Assembly: GCA_001972305.1 (NCBI GenBank)
Contig: BDDD01005232.1
Location: forward strand, 8,578-72,577
DNA from: Cephalotus follicularis
Lineage: Eukaryota; Streptophyta; Magnoliopsida; Oxalidales; Cephalotaceae
Reading direction: 5' to 3'
Length of the DNA stretch: 64,000 nucleotides
Notes under the pieces: model-generated
What the model was told of the DNA's origin: nothing
Database searches by the model: none
The model's input: only the letters and a program-made list of their open reading frames with translations
Made by a program: the position numbers and the translations under genes
Shown here: one piece after another, positions 33,915 through 44,240 of the stretch
How positions within the stretch are numbered: the first letter of the stretch is position 1
Layout of the letters: each line of letters begins with the position of its first letter

Positions 33915-35205
33915 AAAGACATCGACGTCTTTTGGAAAGACGTCGACTCCTTTGTGAGCCAGGGCACACGTGAATGCATGGGCATGCACGTCGACTCGGG
34001 AAGGAAGCATCGATACCTTCTTACCAACTGGAAAAGACATCGACGTCTAAGGGAAGACGTCGACGCCTTTGGTGCGAATGGACAGCACGTTCTTCATCGG
34101 CAGAATAACGTGCAAGGAGGATTGTTTAAAGGCTACCTAACGCCTTTTCTAGTGCATATTGACGTGTTGTGCATATCTGTGTATTGCCAGGGATGCCCAG
34201 AACATGTCCTCACATGGAACATGCAGAGGAATCCTCACCTGCCATATGCCACCTGCAAAAGGAAAGAAAGAAAATAAAAAGAATTGCAGAAAGAGAGAAA
34301 GTGGGAGAGATCTCGGGTGTGGTTGTTAGATGACAGAAGAAATGTGTTAGGTGGGAGGTGTCTGCATAAAAATAACCCTCCCAACCTATCTCTCTCGTTT
34401 TATAACACCAGAAGGAAGAGAGAAGAGAGAAAGAGAAAAGTGTGTGTGTGTGCCATTGTTGGAGCTTGGAGCTTGCACACCAACTGCCAGGACGAACCAG
34501 GGTGTTGCCAAAGCGTACCTGTGGACTCAAGTGACCTGTTGGAGTACTAAAAGAGGTGGACTTTCGATTTCTAACTTGAAATCAAAGGTAGGGGAAAGTG
34601 ATGAATTTATATTTGCATTTTGAGTTCTAAGTTAATGTATAGCATGAGGAATTGCATGTTATTGAATGGATTGAGATTCTGGACTTGTTGAAATGTTACT
34701 GTGACACACTGAGTTAAGCTTTCATGTATGATTACATGAATACGTGGTTCTCTTGTGCAAAGGATTGATTTAGGAATGGTTTGATGTGTTGAAATCATGG
34801 GAAACCCGTTCTGGGATAAGAAGACATCGACGTCTTTTATAAAGACATCGACTTCTTTTCTGGGAAATGGTATGAATTGTAATATTCAGATGGCCATTTT
34901 AGCTACTTGTGATCGCCTATTTAGTTTCAATTCGATGTTATGGTTGTATAACTATTAACCAGTAGCATACCCTATACGTCTATGGAGTAAGATTTGCCTA
35001 TATGATGGATTAAAAGGTTGAGTTTTATCCCCTAGGATCGAGACTGTGAACTGGTACTCCCTGGTATGAAAAAGACATCGACGTCTTTGTAGAAGACATC
35101 GACGACTTTGGTCCAGAAAAGCCTGGGAACATTTGTGAATAGAAATGGCGATTTAGGCTAAAAGACATCGACGCCTTTGGGAAAAACATCGACGTCTTTC
35201 CTCCT
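33915..35205. repeat. Paired GACATCGACGTC motifs in LTR E
   Basis: Five doublets: at about 33918/33940, 34024/34044, 34824/34843, 35083/35096 and 35162/35185. Each member reads AGACATCGACGTCTTT or a one- to two-base variant (AGACGTCGACTCC, AGACGTCGACGCC), separated by about 5-12 bases. Three doublets are followed or preceded within LTR E by CT-rich or TATA-like sequence (TTTTATAAC at about 34398). Confidence 0.88.
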
Positions 35206-35382
35206 GGACAGTAGAATTTCACATGAATGAGAACCGTTAGGCCCGAAACGACTCTAGAAATGAATCTAGAGGCATTCTGAGCATATGACTGCATTGTTAC
35301 TGTGACTTGCATTATGGTTGCCTTCCTAAAAGTGTTAAACCATTTTGAAAAGCTTGCATGATTGTTATGATTATTTGGGTAC

Positions 35383-35560
35383 GAAAATGTATATTTGTCA
35401 AATTATGAATTTATATATTTTAGAACTGTTTGGGGAAGTATTTCCAATGACAGAGAAATGTTTTAAAGGTTTGATTATGAAACCAAATGAAATTACGAAA
35501 ATGTATATTTGTCAAATTATGAATTTATATATTTTCGAAATGATTGGGGAAGTATTTCCA
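35383..35560 (+). repeat. Direct duplication (about 60 bp) at the LTR E/gag junction
   Basis: The segment GAAAATGTATATTTGTCAAA ... GGGGAAGTATTTCCA occurs at about 35383-35440 and again at 35498-35560, the second copy ending exactly where gag sequence begins. It suggests repair or template switching at a deletion endpoint. Confidence 0.75.
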
Positions 35561-36540
35561 AAGGGAGGAGATGCGCCAACACTACGCGCAAGCCCGACCG
35601 CAACACAGAGCTCCCGATCATTGCCCGGGAGAGGATGGTAGTCAATTCGGGAGGGACATCGAGAGGTTCATGAGACAAAACCCACCTAGTTTCCCGGGAG
35701 AGCTTGACGCCACAATTGCTGAAAGATGGCTTCAAGATTTAGAGAAGATTTTCGCAGTGATGGACTGTACCGATACCCAGAAGCTGAAATTTGCCGTGTA
35801 CCGTCTTTGGGGAGAGGCCACTCACTGGTGGGAGATGGTCAAAGCAAAATGGGAGTCAGTTGGACTTGATGCCACATGGGAGAGATTCCAAACGGAATTC
35901 CTTGGTTCTTATGTACCACGGATGGAGCAAGAGCGGAGGGAGACGGAGCTTCTTGAGTTACGGCAAAGGGAGATGACTATGGCCGAGTACCAGGCCAGGT
36001 TCATGGAGTTGTCCAGACATTCACCATATCTGGTAGCTGATGATGAGAAGAAGATACGAAGGTTTTTGAAGGGTTTGCGACCAGACCTCCGGTCGAGAAT
36101 CAGAGCCATGGAGCTGGGTACCTTTTCAGAGGTCGCACAGAAAGCGAGGCTGCTATAGAGCATATCTGGTGAGGACCGAGCGGAGAGGGCTCGGGTGCAA
36201 CAAATTAAACAGAACCCGACAAGACCAGCTTCTTCGAAATGGCAGAGTAGTGGTTCTCCGAGTAAGTCATCAAGGAACAGAGTTGGGCAGACTGCCACGT
36301 TGAGGACTCCTAGTCAAGGGAGTAATGCGGGGATTGGAGCCTGTTATCACTGTGGTCGGAAGGGCCACTTGAAGAAGGATTGCTGGAGGATGAATGGGTT
36401 ATGTTTGAAGTGTGGGGCATCTAGCCATTCAGTGAGAGACTGTCTGAAGAATCCAGCTACAGCGCCTACTGGGCCAGGAAACAGCAGTGGTGCGGTTGCG
36501 GGACCATCACAGAGGAGAGATACCGGCAAGGGCATCGCAA
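35544..36540 (+). pseudogene. gag of element E
   Basis: The recognisable gag starts near 35565 (EMRQHYAQARP) and lacks its N-terminus. The core is FGRDIERFMRQNPPSFPGEL, FAVYRLWGEATHWWE, MTMAEYQARFMELSRHSPYLV and FLKGLRPDLRSRI. After a stop at 36156-36158 the frame continues to two zinc knuckles, CYHCGRKGHLKKDC (about 36342) and CLKCGASSHSVRDC (about 36402). It is closely similar to gag of element B and less decayed, with one stop. Confidence 0.92.
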
Positions 36541-37796
36541 AAGGTAGAGTCTTTGTACTTGCTCAGGCTGAGGTTCCAGAGTCGACTTCCGTTGTTGGAG
36601 GTACTCTGTATATATATGGTTATTCTGCTAGAGTACTGATGGATTCAGGTGCATCGCATTCATTTATATCTGCACGTTTTGCATCTTGTTTAGATGTTAC
36701 CCCTGACTGCTTGTCTTATGCACTTGATGTGAGTACACCGACTGGGACTTCCATATATACTGACTCGGTATATAGGAGTTGTGAGATGTCTATGATAGGC
36801 ATTCCTCTATATGCAGATCTGATAGTACTGCCTATCCGTGACTTCGATGTGATATTGGGGATGGATTGGTTATCGACGCACAGTGCTCGTATGGATTGTT
36901 ACCACAAGACTGTGGACTTTTGTTTGCCCGACGGAACGACTTTCCAGTTCAAGGGAGACAAGGGGTTCTCTACACCGATTATATCCTTCATCCGTGCGTC
37001 GAGGTACCTCGAGAGGGGATGCGAAGGATTTCTGGCTTATGTTATTGATAAAAGGAAGGAGAAAGGCTTAAGCTTGGAGGAAATTCCGGTTGTGTGTGAA
37101 TTTCCAGATGTGTTTCCTGACGACTTGGGATCCTTACCACCCAAGAGGAGTATGGAGTTCATTATTGACCTTGTTCCTGGAACAGCTCGTATCTCTAAAT
37201 CACCCTATCGGATGGCTCCGGCTGAGTTGCAAGAGCTGAAGCTATAGTTACAAGACCCGATTGACAAGGGTTTTTTAAGACCCAGTGTTTCTCCATGGGG
37301 TGCACCGGTACTGTTCGTCAAGAAGAAGGATGGGTCGATGAGGCTCTGCATCGACTACAGGATGTTGAATAAAGCAACTATCAAGAAAAAATATCCCTTG
37401 CCTCACATCGAGGATTTGTTCGACCAGTTGCAAGGAGCGAGGGTGTTCTCAAAGCTTGATCTGAGAACAGGATATCACCAGTTGAGGGTGAGGGAAGGAG
37501 ATATTGAGAAAACTGCCTTCCGGACGAGGTACGGTCACTACGAGTTCCTGGTGATGCCTTTTGGTGTTACCAATGCACCGACTGCGTTCATGTCATTGAT
37601 GAACGATGTGTTCTGACCGTACTTGGACCAGTTCGTCGTTGTGTTTATTGACGACGTACTTGTATACTCGAAAAGCGAGGAAGAGCATGCTTCCCACCTG
37701 AGGATGGCTCTACAGGTTCTCCGAGAGCACCAGCTGTATGCCAAATTCAGCAAGTGTGAATTTTGGCTTGACCATGTGATCTTTCTTGGTCACATA
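36541..37796 (+). pseudogene. Protease and reverse transcriptase of element E (truncated in RT)
   Basis: The protease active site LMDSGASHSFISARF (about 36635) is intact, followed by ILGMDWLSTHSARMDC and FPDVFPDDLGSLPP. RT has [44 protein letters not shown], the catalytic VFIDD (about 37645) and [14 protein letters not shown]. Only two stops (37245 and 37614) break an otherwise clean frame. The sequence ends abruptly at 37796, where CACTA subterminal repeats begin, so RNase H and integrase are absent. Confidence 0.93.
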
Positions 37797-38230
37797 AGCC
37801 GACCGTTTAAGGGGTCGGGCAACCCTTACAAAATTAATTTAATTTCAAATTTTGCTTTCATTTGCCGACCGCTATGCATATTTGCCGACCGTAAAAGGGG
37901 TCGGGCAACACTTATAAAATTACTTAAACTTCAAAATTTTCTTCCATTTGCCGACCGCTGGTTATATTCACCGACCGTTATGGCGGTCGGTAAACCCCCC
38001 CAAAAATTTATTCCTGTCAACGATCAACAGCAACCGCTTTCCCTGCCGACCGTTTTAACGGTCGAGGAATGAAAAAGGCGATCGGCAACACGGTCGGGCT
38101 ATAATCGGCGACCCAATTATAGGCGGCCGTCATTGCGGTCGGAGGGGCGGTCGGGGAAACCTTTCACCGACCGCTTTTGAGGTTTGCCCGACCGCTATGG
38201 CGGTCGGCAAATGCCCTTTTTCTAGTAGTG
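37797..38230 (-). mobile_element. One terminus of a CACTA (En/Spm-type) DNA transposon
   Basis: The right edge reads CTTTTTCTAGTAGTG, which on the minus strand is CACTACTAGAAAAAG, the CACTA terminal inverted repeat. Inside are about 18 GCCGACCG/CGGTCGGC subterminal repeats in both orientations, the kind of array bound by CACTA transposases. The partner terminus is absent, so this is a truncated end. Its left edge fuses with RT of element E. Confidence 0.88.
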
Positions 38231-39530
38231 TCGGGACTATTTAAAATTTTCAGCATCAGATTCTTCTCAAAGAAATGAAACAAAAGATATTGTAGTGCTA
38301 AGACAGTTATTATATGAGCCCAATGCTATATGCAAAGGTGCATAATCCACTCAACTCACATAGGAGTAGGAGTACCGTAGTCGAAAGACTGGACAAAGCT
38401 GCTTCGCACCACTGATAGACTACTATTTTAGAGCAGTCTATTGATTAGCTTATCTTAGCTTACCGCTGCTCGAATAAGTGGTACAAATATCATATGAGAT
38501 GTGAAAGCAATTCCGGACTACTAGTTGACTAAGAAGTAGGGCCGATTGTAACATCTGACACTCAGTAACGTCATTGCACATGCCTAACTAGCTAGATGGA
38601 TGGACAGATTGAAGACCAAAGATTAGAAGAAAACATCCATTTCTTTGCAAAGACAGAGATGCAGGTCGTTTTAGCGGACTGATTACTGAATTGAAGTTCA
38701 AACGAGTTCGAGAATCTGGTAAAATGCAAATAAAGGTTTTAAGTTTGGTTTAGTTTCGATTCTTTAGATACTAACTTAATAGGCTCATTCTTTTTTGCAC
38801 TCACTAAGTGTTTTATCTTTTTTTTTCTTTTATAATTTTAGTTTTACAATAACGACTCACGATATTGAGGAGATATTGAGCATAAAAATGAAACTCTCTC
38901 AAACTTGTGAGGTGCATTTTGAAGACAAAAATATACAAGGCGGGGTTACCTCTTAAACTCAAAACGAACAATACTTCATAGGATTTAGGATGAGTTGTTA
39001 AAGTTGGTATCGAAACCGGACCCCCTATTGTAGGTGTGGTTCGAGAATGAACCAGGTAGAAGTTGGCCCCCTTGGACACCTTGCTTGGTATGAGATGGGT
39101 AAACAAAAGGAAAGGGCCATTAGTGAGATGAAGTCGTTTGTGTACGAAAGAGCTAACCATGAGATGAAGCTGCCCTTATGACACGAATGACCGGATCCCC
39201 CCAAAAGTGGAGAAAATTACATAACCTAATCACATGAGACGTATTTTGGTGGATTGGCTTAAGTATTAATGGAAACTTCAATGTTAAGTGTGTTGTACTA
39301 AAAGCAAACCAATATGACTAAATTCTAGGAAGTTTACTAATCCATCAATAAGGAGTGATTTTGTCTTAGAGTCTTAGAGTTGATCCTTAGGATCGCTTTA
39401 GAAGAGATTTGAGACTTGGGTAGAAAATCGGGTGTATGAGCTCTGTGCGTTCTACTTGGGAAAAAGCGGATAATTTCTTATGTGGTGTAGGTCGGTTTGT
39501 CACAAGTTGGCATCATAGACGGCCTATGCC
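38231..39530. other. Unassigned low-copy-looking sequence
   Basis: No coding domain found on either strand. Near 39010 the sequence GTTGGTATCGAAACCGGA resembles a decayed primer binding site following TTGTTAA, so part may be an old LTR remnant, but no LTR pair is seen. Confidence 0.4.
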
Positions 39531-39673
39531 CATTACCATGTGGATGCATGGTCATTAGGTGCTAGCCACGAGCTTTGTTGTGGTATGTGGTTTGGCCCCT
39601 CCTTAGCAATACACTATTGGCCGCCAACGGTTTGTTGACCAGAGATGATGAGGGAGGCAAAAGAGAGAGATAC

Positions 39674-39727
<54 letters not shown>

Positions 39728-39929
39728 TGCGAGGGAGAAGAAGAAAAATGAATTAAAATAAAGATGGGTTTATATAAGAATGAGTGTAAAATATGTATGA
39801 GTAATGAATCTATGTAAAATAATGTTTCTAATCAACTAATGACATTTTCCATTACCATGTGGATGCATGGTCATTAGGTGCTAGCCACGAGCTTTGTTGT
39901 GGTATGTGGTTTGGCCCCTCCTCTGCAAT
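39531..39929 (+). repeat. Flanking direct duplication (about 76 bp) around a MULE-derived filler
   Basis: The segment from CATTACCATGTGGATGCATG to GGCCCCTCCT occurs at 39531-39602 and again at 39852-39922, nearly identical. Between the copies (about 39612-39851) lies a copy of the interior of the nearby MULE (41170-41375). Confidence 0.85.
39612..39851 (+). repeat. Copy of MULE-1 interior, with (GA)n
   Basis: Begins GCCGCCAACGGTTTGTTGAC (compare GCTGCCAACGGTTTTTTGAC at about 41165), then a (GA)n tract at 39678-39724 and 120 bp almost identical to 41248-41372. No MULE terminus is attached, so it was copied rather than transposed. Confidence 0.85.
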
Positions 39930-40325
39930 GACGCTATGAATTAAATGTGGGGAGTTTGTCATGACCTGTATTCCACGTCAATAGTGTATTGGGGATATAT
40001 TGGTTATAGTAAAATGAATAATACCTCACAGGATTTGAGACGTACCATTACAATAGCTTTAAACAACGATGAATTAATGAAGACTTGTGATCATATAGCC
40101 TTCTATGGTCTATAATTGTCTGACCAAATTAAGAAATGGGGTAATTATATGAACTAGGTTCCATTTTATTATGTATTGTGTCAAGATTTTTGGATATGAA
40201 CCTAACCCTTACGATATATGCAATGGATAACAGCGGAGTCATATGATAAACATATAAGAATTAAAGCTTGTGAGCAACAACTACAAATGATCTGAAACTC
40301 TATTGCCTTCTCTGAGATCATGATA

Positions 40326-41203
40326 AATTTGTATGGAAAATCCGAAATCGACCCCAACATAGTATGTATAGTTTGCGTCCAACAATAAATTTGTCCCAAT
40401 CAGGAGTCCAACATCACAATTGCGCCTTTTGTTATACTTCGGCTAGTTTTCTGTTAATAGTGATCACATGATTTGCACATGCATAATTAATTAAAACTAT
40501 TTACCACATGTCATCATAACAGTGGTCAAAATTTAATTTTTTTAAAAAAATATATTCATTGCAAAGAAAACAAAATATCAACTCTAAAATCAACTCAACA
40601 AAAATCCTTAACAATCACAAAATCCTCACAAAATCATACTTCATCAACCAAGCAACGAATAATTAGGAAAAACCCTGCACCAAAACCATTCAACTAGCTT
40701 AACTCCAATGACCATCACAAACAACCCACAATCCCTTGCTATCGAGAATCGAAGTGATGCCTTTCTTGCTCCAAGTCAACCTCCAAAAAGCCAAACCGCC
40801 ACCAAGTTCCATAACCATACCATCGACAACAAGTCAGCAGCTACCAAACAGCCAAAATCTCAGCACCCAACTCAACTGAACTTGCAGCAACACCACCTCC
40901 AATACCCACAGCCTCAAAACCAAAACCCATACACACCTCCACTAAGTCACTAATCCAAATACCCATCTCACCAATGTCGTTCAAAATCCCAAAAACTCAA
41001 CACAAAAAAATCATCACCACACCCTTCAAGTAGCAAGCCAACAGTCATCTTCATCGATTTGAGCTATCTTGGGCCAATTTCTTTTGGAGAATCAGCAAGA
41101 ATAAGAAGAGGTGGAAAGAAGAGGAACTGGAGGGGTTTTTACGTCAAATTCTCGTTGTTATTTGGCTGCCAACGGTTTTTTGACTAGAGATGATGAGGGA
41201 GGC

Positions 41204-41250
<47 letters not shown>

Positions 41251-41565
41251 TGCGAGGGAGAAGAAGAAAAATGAATTAAAATAAAGATGGGTTTATATAA
41301 GAATGAGTGTAAAATATGTATGAGTAATGAATCTATGTAAAATAATGTTTCTAATCAACTAATGACATTTTCTATTAAAATCGGTATTGTTTTGAGTGCA
41401 GGTGCACGTCACATGACGTAAAACTAATGAAAGTGTAACAAAAGGTAAAAAATTGGTCAATTTTATTATGTTGGACTCCTGATTGGAACAAACATAATGT
41501 TGGGCGCAAACTAGCTATTTACATACAATGTTGGGGGGTCGATTTGGGATTTTCCCAATTTGCAT
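40326..41565. mobile_element. Non-autonomous Mutator-like element MULE-1 (1222 bp, 9-bp duplication)
   Basis: The element is 40335-41556. Terminal inverted repeats of at least 130-200 bp start GGAAAATCCGAAATCGACCCC on the left and GGGAAAATCCCAAATCGACC (complement) on the right. Flanks are AATTTGTAT (40326-40334) and AATTTGCAT (41557-41565), 8 of 9 bases the same, the MULE signature length. The interior has a short C/A/Q-rich ORF (40708-40953) with no recognised domain and a (GA)n tract (41211-41248). There is no transposase. Confidence 0.82.
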
Positions 41566-42299
41566 ATAGTGGTGTGTCGATTCTTTCTGTATATGCTCAC
41601 TGAGTAACAAATCTGCCTGTGGACCTGTCACGCCCTGAACCATAAGAAGGATCCCATGGTCTGACACGTGACATACCGTCCATACAATCATCCATAATGT
41701 CATCCAAAATATGCGATAAATTTAAAACTTCAATACAATATCGTGCATGCAGAATTAACCATTCAAAGTCTTGCATGGATAAACCCAACATATATATATC
41801 ACATATTATATCAGGAGCACTGCCACAAGCCGACAGGTCAAAGTCTGATTTGCATTCTTATACATCAAGTCTCTTATACAAGATAGGTATAAACAGGAGG
41901 AACTGCATTGCAGATGAAGCCTTGCTCTGCGATCCGGCCCATCTGGTCACTTTGATACGTCACATGTACTTGACCCATTCCGAGGATGGGTCAGCAATTC
42001 ATGGTTGTGTAGGCAATACCATATGTAATGAGGTGTATAGTTATAGCAGATGTATGCATGGCGTGAGATGCATGAATCCAGTTTATAACAATAGCCCATA
42101 GCATAAAAGCCATCATTTACACACCATATCACAGACCAATCCAAAGTTGTCTATAAATACATATATCCACAAGGTAAGAGTAGGTAGAGGACTTCCATCC
42201 TTCTACGCACTACTCTGTCGGTCTTCACTCTACTCTGCCGGTCTACACTCTACTGGCAGAGGACTTCCATCATTCTACGCACTCAAGGTCACGTAGGCA

Positions 42300-42490
42300 G
42301 AGGAGTAAGTGCTCCTCGACCTCATCTGCTCAAGGTAGCATCACTATAAATTCTCCTTGGCCTAATTGGCTCAAGACGGCCTCCTCGGCTCAAGGTAGCA
42401 TCACTATAAGTGCTCCTCGGCCTCCTTGGCTCAAGGGAGCATCATATAAGTGCTCCTCGGCCTCCTCGGCTCAAGGTAGCATTACTTTAA
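42300..42490 (+). repeat. Tandem repeats (about 40-bp unit, CTCCTCGGCCTC type)
   Basis: About four copies of a unit with GTGCTCCTCGGCCTCCTCGG then CTCAAGGTAGCATCACTATAA. TCCTCGG elements also recur in LTR A. Confidence 0.85.
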
Positions 42491-42504
42491 GTGATTCTTT
42501 CCAG

Positions 42505-42700
42505 TCATCTCGGTCGGTGACCATTTCGGTCATCTCGGTCGGTGACCAATAACAATCCTGGTCATCTCGGTAGGTGACCATTTTGGTCATCTTAATCAGT
42601 GACCAATGACAATCTCGGTCATCTCGGTCGGTGACCATTTCTGTCATCTCGGTCGGTGACCAATAACAATTCTGGTCATCTCGGTCGGTGACCATTATCA
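42505..42700 (+). repeat. Tandem dyad repeats GGTCATCTCGGTCGGTGACC
   Basis: Seven imperfect copies of a 20-bp unit whose ends are inverted (GGTCA ... TGACC), alternating a short spacer (ATTTC) with a longer one (AATAACAATC-like), so copies tend to come in pairs with a repeat period of about 57 bp. Confidence 0.88.
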
Positions 42701-42830
42701 ATCCATTCCATAATGGGAGTCCATCAAGTACTGTATTCTAGTACCGTGTCCTCTGACCATTCCATTCCATAATGGGACTCCATCGAGTACTGTGTTCTAG
42801 TACCGTGCCCTCTGACCATTCAATTCCAAG
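42700..42830 (+). repeat. Direct repeat of about 60 bp, two copies
   Basis: CCATTCCATAATGGGA ... TAGTACCGTG(T/C)CCTCTGA occurs at about 42700 and 42759. Confidence 0.8.
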
Positions 42831-43799
42831 TTTTTAAACCATAAAACTCTTTGGAAAATTTGGTATTGAAACTACGTGTTTTAGAGAAGGATTCACATAG
42901 CCTTAAAGGTTCCCAAGTCTTGGTGTCAGACTACGAGCTTCCAGCTCTAACCTCAGAAACCACTTTACCACTAAGATCCATACTCGTGGATCCAGAATCA
43001 GCAGAGAGAAGAGATTAGGCTTTTAAGCTCAAAATCTCCATTCTCTCTCAGATCTCAATTTCAATCAACCATTTATCGGGTCAATCACCCTAACTCATAT
43101 ATCTAGTCATGATCTAGCAGTTCATACATCATTCAAGGCAGAAATATGCATGATTTCAAAGCATATATATGTGGAGCCTACCTCGATAACGATTGAGACG
43201 CAGATCCGGGAGGACTGGTTGTTAGAACCGGTTGCAGATATGGAAGAATCTTCTGTTAGAAGAGTGATCTGGTTCTTCCCTCAGGCTCTACACACTGTTA
43301 CGAGTCCAACGACTATTCCTTTACTTGATTCTACCGCCCTTTCTCTAAAAGTGACGCTGAAAGTGAAGCTCCAAACTTCAGCGATGAGGGGAAAGAAGGA
43401 GAGACGGTGAGGAAAAGATGCGCGGAGAAGAGGAACCCGTGGTTCACTTGCTCTCTCGCTGAACGGCCGGTGATAATCGCCCCCGGTTCATCTCTCTCTC
43501 TTTCTCTCTCTAGAAGGTGAGAGTGAGTAAAAGTGAGGATGAAAGAGTTGACCGTGTCTATGTCTTGGGCGAAGAATCCATAAACCTGCCCTTGGTCACT
43601 TCGTGTGAGAAAGCTTCTTAAAGAAGCTACTAGGTTAATAATGGATGTAGGACACATAACAAGAAATTGTGGTGAACACATGTCATCATTTAATACAACA
43701 ATTTATACAAGACTCGGGGCTTACAGAAATGTGATTGAGCTTTGAAGATGAATTATTTAATTTGAGAGTCAAATTTAGACAAAGAAACTTACACGCGAA

Positions 43800-44240
43800 G
43801 GCTTCTGCAAGGTTACACCTATCCTTTTAATGCCATGGCCTAAAAAATCTTAGAATTCCCATCAACATAGAAAGAGGACAAAGCACAAAGGGGCTGACAA
43901 AAAGATGCATGGTCGTGTGACCATCAATTCCACCGGTAATATTACCACCAATTGCATCGAAATTTAACTTGAGCATAGGGAAAATTGAAGGAACGGTGAA
44001 CCCATTTATAACCAACCTTGAGATTGTCAGGCACATGAACACAAGGCTAGGTTTTTGTACATCACCATCAAGTCTAAAACCAATCAATGACCACTTCTTA
44101 ATGTGATCTATTGAGTTTTAGGGACCCTCCATGAATACTTTTATTTTGAGCAATCCAACAATAATCCAAAGAATGCAATTGAATGCCACCATACGCTCAA
44201 AATGAAATCGGTTACCAATGGAAAAAAAAATTCAGCTAAA
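43800..44240 (-). pseudogene. Possible remnant of a non-LTR retrotransposon 3' region
   Basis: An 86-residue minus-strand frame (44087-43827) contains PMLKLNFDAIGGN, which resembles the start of the RNase H-like domain at the end of plant LINE ORF2. Upstream on the same strand a WIAQNKSIHGG segment resembles the conserved W-x-x-RN motif preceding it. Both are weak and in different frames. Confidence 0.3.

Larger units (their letters stand above)
33745..35560 (+). mobile_element. Truncated gypsy LTR E (start of element E)
   Basis: Starts TGTAACGCCCGATATTTTC at 33745, analogous to the starts of LTR A and LTR B. It carries paired ACATCGACGT-type palindromes at 33918-34068, 34824-34858 and 35083-35200. 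It runs, without a recognisable LTR end or PBS, into gag at about 35565, so its 3' part and the element leader were lost. AAATG at 33740-33744 is a possible target duplication whose partner is not in the window. Confidence 0.8.
41626..43725 (-). mobile_element. Probable solo LTR F (2.1 kb)
   Basis: On the minus strand it starts TGTAAGCCCCGAG at 43725 and ends GGGCGTGACA at 41626, the same end style as the other gypsy LTRs here. No gag or pol inside. Flanking five-base sequences (GGACC, GAAAT) do not match, so it may derive from recombination between different copies, or one boundary may be off. It contains three tandem repeat blocks at 42210-42830. Confidence 0.65.

Noticed and set aside
33840..34277. 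145-codon ORF
   Set aside because: Lies wholly inside LTR E across the palindrome doublets; no recognisable domain.
38990..39030. Primer-binding-site-like sequence as evidence of another LTR element
   Set aside because: Only about nine matching bases and no LTR pair or coding domain nearby.
40708..40953. 81-codon ORF in MULE-1 as a real gene
   Set aside because: Low-complexity Q/P/N/T-rich translation with no domain; kept only as a possible captured fragment.
42505..42700. CRISPR-like repeat-spacer pattern
   Set aside because: Plant nuclear DNA; spacers are near-identical and repeats degenerate, so it is a minisatellite within an LTR.
41626..43725. LTR F as half of a full-length element
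   Set aside because: No PBS, gag or pol on either side and no second copy in the window; called a probable solo LTR instead.
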